The position numbers were made by a program, and so were the translations under genes. Positions 26,847 to 36,006 of a stretch of DNA of 64,000 nt are shown piece after piece. Every line of letters starts with the position of its first letter. Within the stretch, counting starts at the first letter, position 1. The notes beneath the pieces were generated by a model, which did not search any database, was not told the DNA's origin, and saw only the letters and a list, made by a program, of their open reading frames with translations. Location: contig JAJYPP010000008.1 of the NCBI GenBank assembly GCA_021795235.1, forward strand, positions 1 to 64,000, read 5' to 3'. This stretch comes from a bacterium. GTDB taxonomy: Bacteria > Chloroflexota > Dormibacteria > Aeolococcales > Bog-877.

Positions 26847-28166
26847 CTACCCTCGAGCGGAGGGGGAGGGGCTGGCCCTGCTCCAAGCCACATTCCGGAG
26901 CGGCTGGGCCAAGGGCTGAAGGCGCAGGCGGCGGCGGGGCCTGCCGAGTGGCGCACTCCTGGCCAAGGGTCCGACCGGGACGGCTGTGGGGTCGCCGAGT
27001 ATCAGCTGCAGGGCCAGTTCGGCCGACCCGATCAGGGCCGCCTCCCGGCCGAACCTGGGCTTGGCCACCACCACCGGCTGCTGCTCGGCGTCGTAGATGC
27101 CACGGCGCAGGTGTTCGACTATGGTGGGCTGAGCCAGCTCCAGGATGTCCCCGAACATGCCTCCCAGCACGAGCATCTCGGGATTGAGTGAATTCACCAG
27201 GTTGACCAGGCCGGCGCTGATCCAGCGGGCGGTGGCCTGCACGGCGGCGACACCCGTGGGGTCGCCAGCGCGAGCTCGCCGCAGGACGACGTCCACCGAG
27301 CTTCGCCCTCCCGGGGGCAGCCCCGCCCGTCTGACCAAGGCGCTCTCCCCAGCCTCTGTCGCCCAGCAGCCGCGGGAGCCGCAGGGGCAGGCCACTCCGA
27401 ACGGGTTCACCTGCATGTGGCCGATCTCGCCCCCGTACCCGCTGGAGCCCTCCAAGATCCGTCCCCCGGCGATGATGCCGCCCCTGACCCCAGCCTGGGC
27501 ATGGACGTAGACGAGGTCGTTCGCGCCGCCGGCCACGCCCCTGGCGTGCTCCGCCATGGCGCCCAGGTTGGCGTCGTTCCCGACCCGCACCACGGTCTCG
27601 AGACCGAGGGCGTCGTGGAGGCGTTGCCCCAGCGGCGCGTCGCGCCAGCCCAGGCTGGGGGCGAACCGGACCATCCCATCACTGGGGCGCACCGCCCCCG
27701 GTACCGCGACCCCCATCCCGACCAGCACCCGCGTTCCCTGCCCGCGCCGCAGCAACCGGGCGGTTAGCTCGGCGACCTGGTCCACCACATGCTCCAGGCG
27801 GCGGTCGGCGTCGGTCGCCAGGGCCGCGCGCTCGCGGCCGACGATCAGGCCACCCAGGGTGACCGCCGCCAGGCTGACGGCGTCGTCGCTGATCTCCACC
27901 GCTATCACCGAGAAGGTGTCCGAGCGAACACCGACCACCTTGGACGGCCTGCCTCGAGCCCCTCGCTCGGGCTCGGCCGCCTCCTCGACCAACCGGCGGC
28001 TGATCAGGTCATCCACCAGGGCGCCGATCGTGGACCGGTTCAAGCCCAGCAGTTTGGTCAGCTGGGCGCGGGAGGTCGGCCCGTGGCGATGGAGGTGCCC
28101 AAGGAGGCCGGCCAGGTTGTGCCAGCGGACCGCCTTCTGGGTGGCCCCGCGCTCAGTCCTGGCCAT
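26847..28166 (-). CDS. ROK-family transcriptional regulator
   Basis: The protein (439 residues from ATG 28166) has an N-terminal winged helix (SRAQLTKLLGLNRSTIGALV) and a ROK sugar-kinase-like domain with GMGVAVPGAV, VGNDANLGAMAEHARG and the zinc motif CPCGSRGCWAT. Many such proteins, like XylR and NagC, repress sugar genes and release DNA on binding a sugar. The ATG at 28166 is used because the helix-turn-helix begins shortly after it; 41 further residues upstream are Arg/Gly-rich and unconvincing. The gene diverges from the LacI-led glycan operon, a likely target. Confidence 0.88.
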   Translation of the reverse strand: MARTERGATQKAVRWHNLAGLLGHLHRHGPTSRAQLTKLLGLNRSTIGALVDDLISRRLVEEAAEPERGARGRPSKVVGVRSDTFSVIAVEISDDAVSLAAVTLGGLIVGRERAALATDADRRLEHVVDQVAELTARLLRRGQGTRVLVGMGVAVPGAVRPSDGMVRFAPSLGWRDAPLGQRLHDALGLETVVRVGNDANLGAMAEHARGVAGGANDLVYVHAQAGVRGGIIAGGRILEGSSGYGGEIGHMQVNPFGVACPCGSRGCWATEAGESALVRRAGLPPGGRSSVDVVLRRARAGDPTGVAAVQATARWISAGLVNLVNSLNPEMLVLGGMFGDILELAQPTIVEHLRRGIYDAEQQPVVVAKPRFGREAALIGSAELALQLILGDPTAVPVGPLARSAPLGRPRRRLRLQPLAQPLRNVAWSRASPSPSARG

Positions 28167-28315
28167 GGCCCGCGGACGGCCGACCGCGAGGTCGCCGGCC
28201 CTCACCGAGACCGCCACCGCGGGCCGCCAGCACGCTGGCCGCCCTCGCCACCGACCGATCCCGCCGCCCCATCTGGCCGCCTCCTTCAACCACCTGATGA
28301 CGCCTGGCCTCCGGC

Positions 28316-28361
28316 TTGACAGCGAGCCGGCCCGTATGCATAGTAAGCGCTTACTGGAGGG
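28316..28361 (+). promoter_or_regulatory. Consensus promoter, LacI-type operator and ribosome site of the glycan operon
   Basis: TTGACA (28316-28321), a 17-base spacer and CATAGT (28339-28344) form a strong promoter. The perfect palindrome GTAAGCGCTTAC (28343-28354), with the central CG typical of LacI-family operators, overlaps the -10 end and start site, so bound regulator should block transcription. GGAGGG at 28356-28361 is the ribosome site for GTG 28367. Confidence 0.8.
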
Positions 28362-28366
28362 CTGTG

Positions 28367-29515
28367 GTGAAGAATCCCACCATCTACGAGATCGCCAACC
28401 ACGCCGGCGTCTCGATCGCGTCTGTTTCGCGGGTGCTCAACAACCTGCCCGGGGTTTCGGCGGCCACCGGGCGCCGGATCCTGGAGAGTGCGCGGGAGCT
28501 GGGCTACGTACCGAATGGGGCAGCCCGAGGCTTGGCCCAGGGAACGCACCGGGTGATCGGGCTGGTATTCCGAGATCTCGATGACCAGACCTCCGAGTCG
28601 GGCCACGAGACACTGCTGTACTCCGACGAGGTCATCAGGGGCGCCGAGCGGGCGGCTCGCGCGGCCGGGTACGCGGTCATGATCGTGGCCACTCACCACT
28701 CCACCGGCCGGGATCTGCTGATGTCGGTGGCGGGCAAGGTCGACGGCTTGGTCGTCCTGGCCCGCAGCGTTTCCGAGTCGGACCTGAAGGTGCTGGCGCT
28801 CCACGGCCCGGTCGCGCTGCTGGCGGTGGGCCACGGCGTCAAGGGGGTCGACGATGTCGCCGCCGACAACGAGGGCGGCAGCGCCGCGGTGACCACCCAC
28901 CTGGCGGTACATCACGGCTACACCGACATCGCCTTTCTGTCCGGTCCGCTGGCCTCCCCCGACAGCCGCGCCCGCTTCGCCGGTCACCGGCAGGCGATGG
29001 AGGCGGTCGGGCTGACTCGCCCGGAGAGGCCCACTTTGGTCGGCGACTTCACCGAGGAGAGCGGTGCCAGGGCCATTCGCGAACTGCTCCAGCGCCCAAC
29101 TCCGCTGCCGCAGGCGATCGTCTCCGCCAACGACCAGATGGCGGTCGGGGCGCTGACCGCCCTGAGCAAGGCCGGACTCTCGGTCCCCAACGATGTGGCC
29201 CTGACCGGCTTCGATGACATCCAGCTGGCCTCCTATCTGTCCCCGGGGCTGACCACCGTGCGCCAGCCCATGCGGCAGCTGGGAGCGGAGTGCGTGCGCC
29301 TGGTCATCGACCGCCTGGCGCACCCTCGGGTCCGGAGCACCGAGGTGGTGTTGCCCACCCAGTTGATAGTCCGGGGCACTTGTGGCTGTCGCAGCCAGCT
29401 GGCGGGCGGGCTGGAAGTCCCTCCGGCGGGGAGCCTCCCGGCCCGGGGCGGGGCTGCCGGCGGACCGATGTCCCGGCCCGGAGAGCCGGCCCAGGAGTGG
29501 CGCCATGCGGCATGA
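28367..29515 (+). CDS. LacI-family transcriptional regulator
   Basis: The protein (382 residues) opens with the LacI helix-turn-helix TIYEIANHAGVSIASVSRVL and a hinge (NGAARGLAQGTHRVIGLVF), followed by a periplasmic-binding-like sugar domain. Its end, LIVRGTCGC, is typical of the family. GTG 28367 is preferred because GGAGGG lies five bases before it; an upstream TTG in the same frame is the -35 box of the promoter. A matching operator sits in its own promoter, so it probably represses itself and the downstream import genes until an oligosaccharide binds. It overlaps the GH39 gene by 11 bases. Confidence 0.93.
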   Translation: MKNPTIYEIANHAGVSIASVSRVLNNLPGVSAATGRRILESARELGYVPNGAARGLAQGTHRVIGLVFRDLDDQTSESGHETLLYSDEVIRGAERAARAAGYAVMIVATHHSTGRDLLMSVAGKVDGLVVLARSVSESDLKVLALHGPVALLAVGHGVKGVDDVAADNEGGSAAVTTHLAVHHGYTDIAFLSGPLASPDSRARFAGHRQAMEAVGLTRPERPTLVGDFTEESGARAIRELLQRPTPLPQAIVSANDQMAVGALTALSKAGLSVPNDVALTGFDDIQLASYLSPGLTTVRQPMRQLGAECVRLVIDRLAHPRVRSTEVVLPTQLIVRGTCGCRSQLAGGLEVPPAGSLPARGGAAGGPMSRPGEPAQEWRHAA

Positions 29516-31376
29516 CGACAGCATCGCCCGGCAGGACTGGGAGCGTCGCACCGGGAGGCGGTCGGGAGCTTCCGCGGACGGGACCGTCGTGGCGCCGAAG
29601 CCTCCGGGTGGGCTGGAGGCCCATCCCGGTGTGGGACATGTGACTCTGACCTGGGACCTCGTGCCGGCTGCCTCCGGGTATGCCATCTACCGTGCCGAGT
29701 CCCCCGACGGTCCCTTTGAACTCCTGCGTCACGGGGGCGCCGACGTGCCCGCCGTTCCGGACCCTCCATTTGCCGACACGGACGTCACCGCGGGGCGCAC
29801 CTACTGGTACGAGGTCGCCACCGCCGCCGGGCCCGATGCGACTCCCGGCGAGCGCAGCGAAGAGGTGAGCGCCCGGGCGATCGAGGGTCGGGCACTCCCG
29901 GTCGAGGCCAGGGTCGACGTCGGTGCTACCAAGGGGCGGCTGGACCGGGTATGGCGGATGGTCGGCTCGGAACGCCTCTCCCAACTCGATGAACCGGTCG
30001 ACCGATTCGGCAACGACATCGGCGCCGAGTTTGCCCAGGCGCTGGCTCACGGCCATGCCGAACTCGGGGTGACGACGGTGCGCGCGCACGCGATTCTCCA
30101 CGACGACCTGGAGGTGTTCAAGATCGCGCCGGACGGCCAGCCGCGCTACGACTTCTCGCGCGTCGACTCGATCCTCGACCGGCTCCTGGCGATGGGACTG
30201 CGTCCGGTCATCGAGCTCTCGTTCATGCCCCGCGACCTGGCCAGCGACCCCAGCCGCACCGTCTTCGGCTATCGCGGCATCGTGTCGCCGCCGCGGGACT
30301 GGGACCAGTGGGGGGAACTGGTCGGCCGGCTGGCCGCGCACCTGGTGGGCCGGTTCGGCCTGGCAGAAGTCGCCGAGTGGGGCTTCGAGGTATGGAACGA
30401 GCCCAACCTGGAGGTCTTCTGGACCGGTACCAAAGCAGACTACTACCGCCTCTACGACACTGCCGTCCGGGCGATCAAGGCGGTGGACGGCAGCCTCCGG
30501 GTCGGGGGTCCCGCCACCGCGGCCGCGGAGTGGCTGGATGACTTCGCCAGCCACGTGGCCGGCAGCGGAGTGCCGTTGGACTTCCTCAGCACCCACACCT
30601 ACGGGAACGTGCCGATAGATGCGCTAGCCATCCTGCAACGGCACGGGCTCACTGCCGAGGTCTGGTGGACGGAGTGGGGTATCAGCCCCACCCACTTCGG
30701 CGACCTGAACGATGGCGCCTTCGGTGCCCCCTTCATCCTCAGGGGGTTGAAGGCTGCCCAGGGCCGGGTCACCGCTCTCTCCTACTGGGTGATCAGTGAC
30801 CACTTCGAGGAGCTCGGCAGGGGCGAGCGGCTGTTTCACAATGGGTTCGGGTTGCTGACCGTGGGCAACCTGCGCAAGCCCAGGTACTGGGCGGTGAGGC
30901 TGGCCGCCGAGCTGGGCGACCACGTGGTGCACACCGAGGCCAGCGGTGATGGCGCGGGCGGCCTGGTGGAGCTGTGGGCCACCCGAGCGTCGGACGGCCG
31001 GATCGACGTGCTCGCCTGGAACTCCACCCTCAACGCCGCCAAGCATGGCGGGGATCAGCTGCTCGACCGCACCGTGCAACTCCGGGTCGAGGGGCTGGCC
31101 AATCCGGAATACCGTGCCAGCCTCGCGCGGGTGGATCAGAGCCACTCCAACATCACCGCTCGCTGTGCCCCCGACCTCGTCTGGCCGTCGCCCGAAGAGT
31201 GGGTGACGCTGCGCGCGGCCGACCACCTCCACCAGGAGGAGCTGGGAATCCTGCATCCCGTCGAGGGCCAGGTGGCGCTGACGATCGATTTGCCGATGCC
31301 CGGAATTATTCGACTGCGTCTGGTACCAGGCGGCCCGACAGATGACGGCACCCAGCAGCATCAGGAGATGTCATGA
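29505..31376 (+). CDS. GH39-like glycoside hydrolase with N-terminal fibronectin III domain
   Basis: The 623-residue protein has a fibronectin type III module (about residues 25-120), then a TIM-barrel. EVWNEPNL places the acid/base at Glu299, and WWTEWGIS places the nucleophile at Glu390, as in GH39 beta-xylosidases and alpha-iduronidases. No signal peptide is seen, so it should act in the cytoplasm on imported oligosaccharide. An AGGAG site precedes ATG 29505. It overlaps LacI upstream and the binding-protein gene downstream by four bases. Xylo-oligosaccharide is a reasonable but unproven substrate. Confidence 0.85.
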   Translation: MRHDDSIARQDWERRTGRRSGASADGTVVAPKPPGGLEAHPGVGHVTLTWDLVPAASGYAIYRAESPDGPFELLRHGGADVPAVPDPPFADTDVTAGRTYWYEVATAAGPDATPGERSEEVSARAIEGRALPVEARVDVGATKGRLDRVWRMVGSERLSQLDEPVDRFGNDIGAEFAQALAHGHAELGVTTVRAHAILHDDLEVFKIAPDGQPRYDFSRVDSILDRLLAMGLRPVIELSFMPRDLASDPSRTVFGYRGIVSPPRDWDQWGELVGRLAAHLVGRFGLAEVAEWGFEVWNEPNLEVFWTGTKADYYRLYDTAVRAIKAVDGSLRVGGPATAAAEWLDDFASHVAGSGVPLDFLSTHTYGNVPIDALAILQRHGLTAEVWWTEWGISPTHFGDLNDGAFGAPFILRGLKAAQGRVTALSYWVISDHFEELGRGERLFHNGFGLLTVGNLRKPRYWAVRLAAELGDHVVHTEASGDGAGGLVELWATRASDGRIDVLAWNSTLNAAKHGGDQLLDRTVQLRVEGLANPEYRASLARVDQSHSNITARCAPDLVWPSPEEWVTLRAADHLHQEELGILHPVEGQVALTIDLPMPGIIRLRLVPGGPTDDGTQQHQEMS

Positions 31377-33040
31377 GACTTGACTTCGTACTCCGGCGAT
31401 CCCGACCTCTGATTGCGGGAGTGGCGGCGCTGGCCGCCACTCTGGGACTGGCCGCGTGCTCCACATCGCCGCCGGCCCACACCACCGGCGCCGCCTCGTC
31501 GACGCTGACCATTGGGGTGGACAACGGCTCGCCCACACTGCAGGACAACTTCAATCCGTTCTCGCCCAACCAGCGCATAGGCACCACCTACATGTACGAA
31601 CCGATGGAGTTCGTGAACCCCCTCAATGGCGTCTACACGCCATTCCTGGCGACCGGGCACCAGTGGGTCAACAGCACGACTCTGGCCTTCACCATCCGTT
31701 CCGGAATGAAGTGGAGCAACGGCAAGCCCATCACCCCGGCCGACGTGGTCTTCACCTTCGACATGCTCAAGCGCTACCCGGCTTTGGACGGGGCCGGCAT
31801 CTGGAGCCACGTCTCCGCGGTCACCGCTCATGGGCAGGTTGTCACCTTCACCTTCAGCGCCCCGGACGTGCCCTTCGCCCAGGTCATCGCCGGGATCCTC
31901 ATCGTGCCCAAGCAGGTCTGGTCCGCGGTGCCCAATCCCACCACCTTCACCAACACCTCCCCAGTCGTATCAGGTCCCTTCGTGCTGGCCTCGTTCAACC
32001 CCAACGAGTACGTGTTGAAGAAGAACCCGAACTGCTGGCAGGCTGCCCAGGTCGCGGTCACCAAGGTGAACTTCCCCGCCCTCACCGGCAACACCACTTC
32101 CCAGCTGACACTTTCGCGCGGCGGCTATGACTGGGCGACCCTGTTCATCCCGGACGTTAGCAAGACCTGGGTGGCCAAGAGCCCCAAGTACAACAACTAC
32201 TGGTTCCCCCCCGGAGGGGTGATCGCCCTCTTCCTCAACACCGGCGAGGCGCCGTTCAGCAACATCAACTTCCGGCGCGGGATCTCCTACGCCTTGAACC
32301 GTCAGCAGATCGCCACCCAGGCGGAGGACGGATACGTGCAGCCGGCGGCGCAGACCGGGCTGCTGCTCCCCAACGAGAAGCGTTGGATCGACTCGTCGAT
32401 CCCCAACCAGGGCCTGATCGCGCAGAGCCTCAGCTCCGCCAAGAGCGCGTTCGCCAAGGCCGGCTTCACCGAGAAGAGCAATCAGCTGGTGGGGGCCAAC
32501 GGTAAGCAGGTGGCCTTCAACATCATTCTCCCCAGCGGTTTCAGCGACTGGCTCCGGGGAGCGCAGACCATCAAGCAGGAGCTGGGGGCGGTGGGCATCG
32601 CCGTGACCATCCAGACACCCCAATACGGCGCCTACTACAGCGCCATGTCCAGCGGTCACTACCAGGGCGCCATCGCCGCCTACGGTGGCTCCGGGAGCCC
32701 GGCCATCGACTTCAACAACCTGCTCTCCAGCTCTCTCACCGCTCCGATCGGCAAGCCGGCTTCGAGCAACACCGAACGGTGGCAAAGCGCCAGCACCGAC
32801 GCGCTGCTGGCCACCCTGCTGCGGGCCACCAGCGTGTCAGCGCAGCGCTCGGCGGTCGACTCCCTGCAACAGGTGATGTACAACCAGCTGCCCGTGATCT
32901 CTCTCTTCTACGGTGCCACCTGGGGGGAGTACAACACCAAGAACTTCACCAACTGGCCGTCGGCGAGCAATCCGTATGCCCCGCCGGCACCCTACGGCGC
33001 GCCCCCACTGATGATCATGACCCATCTGAAACTGAGGTAA
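31373..33040 (+). CDS. ABC transporter substrate-binding lipoprotein, family 5
   Basis: The protein is 555 residues long. A lipobox LAAC places the lipidated Cys at residue 29. The body follows the DppA/OppA pattern: FTIRSGMKWSNGKPITPADVVFTFDM, a VVSGPFVLASFNPNEYV strand and NFRRGISYALNRQQIA. Family 5 proteins bind peptides, but several bind cello-, xylo- or mannooligosaccharides. With a glycosidase, a glucoamylase-like enzyme and LacI/ROK regulators around it, a glycan ligand is more likely. It overlaps the GH39 gene by four bases. Confidence 0.92.
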   Translation: MRLDFVLRRSRPLIAGVAALAATLGLAACSTSPPAHTTGAASSTLTIGVDNGSPTLQDNFNPFSPNQRIGTTYMYEPMEFVNPLNGVYTPFLATGHQWVNSTTLAFTIRSGMKWSNGKPITPADVVFTFDMLKRYPALDGAGIWSHVSAVTAHGQVVTFTFSAPDVPFAQVIAGILIVPKQVWSAVPNPTTFTNTSPVVSGPFVLASFNPNEYVLKKNPNCWQAAQVAVTKVNFPALTGNTTSQLTLSRGGYDWATLFIPDVSKTWVAKSPKYNNYWFPPGGVIALFLNTGEAPFSNINFRRGISYALNRQQIATQAEDGYVQPAAQTGLLLPNEKRWIDSSIPNQGLIAQSLSSAKSAFAKAGFTEKSNQLVGANGKQVAFNIILPSGFSDWLRGAQTIKQELGAVGIAVTIQTPQYGAYYSAMSSGHYQGAIAAYGGSGSPAIDFNNLLSSSLTAPIGKPASSNTERWQSASTDALLATLLRATSVSAQRSAVDSLQQVMYNQLPVISLFYGATWGEYNTKNFTNWPSASNPYAPPAPYGAPPLMIMTHLKLR

Positions 33041-33108
33041 GGAGCCTGATGGGGCTGTCCGGGGCCGGCTGGCCCCGGGCGGCCTCACCGGGCCGACCCC
33101 AGACCCCG

Positions 33109-33138
33109 CCATGGTCGGGGAGTTCACCCCGACCATGG
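33109..33138 (+). terminator. Strong 12-bp hairpin after the binding-protein gene
   Basis: The arms 33109-33120 and 33127-33138 are perfect 12-base complements (CCATGGTCGGGG and its reverse complement) with a six-base loop AGTTCA. No T-run follows. In ABC operons such hairpins often protect the upstream binding-protein mRNA or attenuate the downstream genes, which would give excess binding protein. Confidence 0.65.
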
Positions 33139-33169
33139 CCACCCCCTGCAGCCACTCCAAGAGGCAGTG

Positions 33170-33373
33170 ATGAAACCCATCCCCTCGCTACTCTTCGGCC
33201 GGACGCGTAGGCTGACCACGGTGGTCGTCGGACTGGTCACTCTGGCCCTCGCCATCGCCTCAGCCTCCTACAGCGGCGCCGCGCCCGCCAACCCGGCTGG
33301 GGGGCCCGTCGCCAGCACCTTGTTGGCCCTCAGCAAGTCGTCACCTGCGCGCTCCGCCTGGGGGCTCCGATGA
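33170..33373 (+). CDS. Short frame encoding a signal peptide, split from the following enzyme
   Basis: The 67-codon frame encodes Lys/Arg-rich residues, a hydrophobic stretch (VVVGLVTLALAIASASY) and AAPANPAGG, a good signal peptide with a cleavage site, and stops at 33373. The glucoamylase-like gene starts at 33370 in another frame (ATGA overlap) and has no signal of its own. Either the two are one gene broken by a frameshift or the signal is lost from the enzyme. A GTG three bases upstream is an alternative start. Confidence 0.55.
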   Translation: MKPIPSLLFGRTRRLTTVVVGLVTLALAIASASYSGAAPANPAGGPVASTLLALSKSSPARSAWGLR

Positions 33374-34917
33374 GCCCCACGATCCAGGCCTGCGCCATCA
33401 GTGCCGGCCAGCCCGGCCCGGGGATCCCGGCCGGCGCCACCCTCCATCCCCTGACCGCAGGTGCCCGCCTCACCTTCCGGGAGCGCATCACCCTTTGCCA
33501 GATTGCCGCCCAGACCTGGATGTTCTTCGCCGCGGACGTGAACCCGAGGACTGACCTGCCCCTGGACAACATCGGTTTCAACGGCGCTCCGGCCCAGGGA
33601 ACCTACACCTCGCCCACGGATATTGCCATGGAGCTGTGGAGCACGGTGGCGGCCGCCAACTTGCATCTGGTCTCCTATGCCGTGGCCGAGCAGATGGCTC
33701 GGCGCCAGCTCGCCGCCATATCCCGCCTCGAGCGATGGGACGGCTTTCTCCTGAGCTGGTACGACACCACCACCGGGCGGCCCATCACCGGCCCCGGCGG
33801 CGCTCCGCTCACCAATCTGAAGGGACAGTTCATATCCACAGTCGACAACGGCTGGTACGCGTCCGCCCTGATCGTCGACCGGCAGGCGTTCCCCAGCCTG
33901 TACCGGCAGGCCACCAGCCTGCTCGACGCCATGCAGTTCCACATCTTCTACGACAACGGCAACCAGGCGACGAACATCACCGCCGGGCAGATGTACGGCG
34001 GTTACTACATCGGCCAGGGCCCCGCCGGCTTCGAGTACGGGAACCTCAACACCGACCCTCGCATTGCCGCCTATGTCGGGATGGGGCTCGGCCAGCTCCC
34101 CGGGGATGTCTGGTGGCGCACCTGGAGGACCCTGCCGGCCAGTTTCACCTGGCAGACCCAGGTGCCGGTTGGCCCCACGGTCACCTACACCGATCCTTAC
34201 TCGCACACGAGCTTCCGCGTGGTCGAGGGCCACTACTCGTACCATGGCATCACCTACGTCCCGAGCTGGGGTGGTAGCGCCTTCGAGGCGCTGATGGCGC
34301 CGCTGGTGGTGCCGGAGACAAGCTGGGGGAAGCACGGTTTCGGGCTCAACGACGTGAACTACGCGGAGGCATCAATCGCCTACGCCCGGCAGGGGCTGGG
34401 GTACCCGGTCTGGGGTCTGTCACCGGCCAGCGTCCCGGGGACATCCGGGGGCTACCAGGCCTACGGCGCCATCCCTCTGAGCTCAAACGCCGGCTGCTGC
34501 CCCTACAGCCAGGCGGCGGTCGCTCCCTATGCCTCCTTCGTGGCCCTGCCAGTGGCTCCCCAGCAGGCGTTGCGGAACATCGAGCGCTTGGCCCGCGAGT
34601 ACCCGGCCCTGGTCGGTCCCTACGGGCTCTACGATTCGGTCAACCCCAGGACCGGGGTGGTGGCCCCCCGCTATCTGGCGCTGGACGAGGGGATGATCCT
34701 GGCCGGGATCGACGACGCCCTTGCCGGCGGCGGGTTGCAGCGCTACTTCGCCGCCGACGCGGTCGGCCAGCACGTGCGCCCCTACCTCGAAATGGAGCGG
34801 TTCTCCATCAGTCCCGCCCCGGGTGTCGAGCTGTCGGCAGGCTCGCATTCCTGGCCCTCGCCCGAGGTTCGCCCGGCGGCCTCGCAACCCGGTCCCGGGT
34901 CGGGGGGAGCGACATGA
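33370..34917 (+). CDS. Glucoamylase-like family protein (PF10091-type)
   Basis: The 515-residue protein has an alpha/alpha-barrel-like pattern. SWGGSAFEALMAPLVVPE, GLNDVNYAEASIAYARQ and YPVWGLSPASVPGTSGGYQA are the blocks typical of the putative glucoamylase family (also seen in cyclic beta-glucan synthases and GH144-type endo-beta-glucanases). The upstream ITLCQIAAQTWMFFAADV part resembles the helices preceding it. The family cuts glucans; specificity is not readable. As annotated the protein lacks a signal peptide, which probably lies in the overlapping frame at 33170-33373. It sits between the binding protein and the permeases. Confidence 0.8.
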   Translation: MSPTIQACAISAGQPGPGIPAGATLHPLTAGARLTFRERITLCQIAAQTWMFFAADVNPRTDLPLDNIGFNGAPAQGTYTSPTDIAMELWSTVAAANLHLVSYAVAEQMARRQLAAISRLERWDGFLLSWYDTTTGRPITGPGGAPLTNLKGQFISTVDNGWYASALIVDRQAFPSLYRQATSLLDAMQFHIFYDNGNQATNITAGQMYGGYYIGQGPAGFEYGNLNTDPRIAAYVGMGLGQLPGDVWWRTWRTLPASFTWQTQVPVGPTVTYTDPYSHTSFRVVEGHYSYHGITYVPSWGGSAFEALMAPLVVPETSWGKHGFGLNDVNYAEASIAYARQGLGYPVWGLSPASVPGTSGGYQAYGAIPLSSNAGCCPYSQAAVAPYASFVALPVAPQQALRNIERLAREYPALVGPYGLYDSVNPRTGVVAPRYLALDEGMILAGIDDALAGGGLQRYFAADAVGQHVRPYLEMERFSISPAPGVELSAGSHSWPSPEVRPAASQPGPGSGGAT

Positions 34918-35025
34918 TCCACGCTGGTCGCCGGTCCACCATCGCAGCGCGACTACCGCGGGCTGCGAGACCGGCGGCGGTCGGCAGCAGAGCCGGGGCC
35001 CGATGACTCCCACCGGGAGGGCGCC

Positions 35026-36006
35026 GTGCGCTTCATAGTCCGCCGGCTGGTCCTCTTCGTCTTGACCCTCTGGGCCGCCGTCACCTTGAACTTCCTGCTC
35101 CCCCGGCTCATGCCCGGCTCGCCGGCGGAGGCGGCGCTGGCGAAGTTCGCCGGACCAGGCGCGATCAGCCCCAGTGAGGTGACGGCCATCCAGATCATGC
35201 TGGGGGTTCCCAAGGGATCGCTCTGGTCTCAGTATCTGGCCTACTTCGGCAACGTCCTCCATGGACAGTTCGGGATCAGTTACACGTTCTTCCCCGCCAA
35301 GGTCTCGACCCTGATCTTGCAGGCCATGCCCTGGACTCTGGCCCTGGTGGGGACCATGACGATCATCGCCTTCAGCCTGGGAACGATTCTGGGGATTCTG
35401 GCGGCCTGGCATCGTGGCCAGACCGCCGACACCGCGAGCACGGTCGGCTTCACCTTCCTCTCCGCCTTCCCCTATTTCTGGACCGCGCTCCTGCTCCTGT
35501 TCGTGTTCGGCTTCGTCCTCGGCTGGTTCCCGATCCATGGCGGGTACAGCTCCACCATCACCCCGAATCTGAGTCTGGGGTTCGTGTTGAGCGCCACCTT
35601 CCACAGCGTGCTGCCCGCCATCACCATCTTGATCTCCAGCCTGGGCGGCTGGCTGCTGGGAATGCGCAACAACATGATCAACACCCTGGCCGAGGACTAC
35701 ATCGTCTTCGCCGAGGCCAACGGGATTCGGGGCCGCACGATCGCGCTGCGCTACGCCGCCCGCAACGCCATCCTGCCGAACCTGACCGCCTTCGGTATGG
35801 CGCTGGGCCTGGTCGTGAGCGGCTCGATTCTGGTGGAGGTGGTGTTCGGCTACCCGGGGGTGGGGTCCTTGCTGTACAACGCGGTGACCAACCAGGACTA
35901 CCCGCTGATGCAGGCGCTGTTCCTGATCATCACGGTCAGCGTGCTGGTGGCCAACTTCACCGTGGACCTGCTCTACGGCATCCTGGACCCCAGGTCGCGG
36001 GCATGA
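35026..36006 (+). CDS. ABC transporter permease, DppB type
   Basis: The 326-residue membrane protein begins MRFIVRRLVLFVLTLWAAVTLNFLLPR and has six hydrophobic helices and the cytoplasmic EAA loop (ANGIRGRTIALRYAARNAIL), as in DppB/OppB. A GGGAGGG site precedes GTG 35026. It pairs with the next permease to form the membrane channel for the family 5 binding protein. Confidence 0.93.
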   Translation: MRFIVRRLVLFVLTLWAAVTLNFLLPRLMPGSPAEAALAKFAGPGAISPSEVTAIQIMLGVPKGSLWSQYLAYFGNVLHGQFGISYTFFPAKVSTLILQAMPWTLALVGTMTIIAFSLGTILGILAAWHRGQTADTASTVGFTFLSAFPYFWTALLLLFVFGFVLGWFPIHGGYSSTITPNLSLGFVLSATFHSVLPAITILISSLGGWLLGMRNNMINTLAEDYIVFAEANGIRGRTIALRYAARNAILPNLTAFGMALGLVVSGSILVEVVFGYPGVGSLLYNAVTNQDYPLMQALFLIITVSVLVANFTVDLLYGILDPRSRA

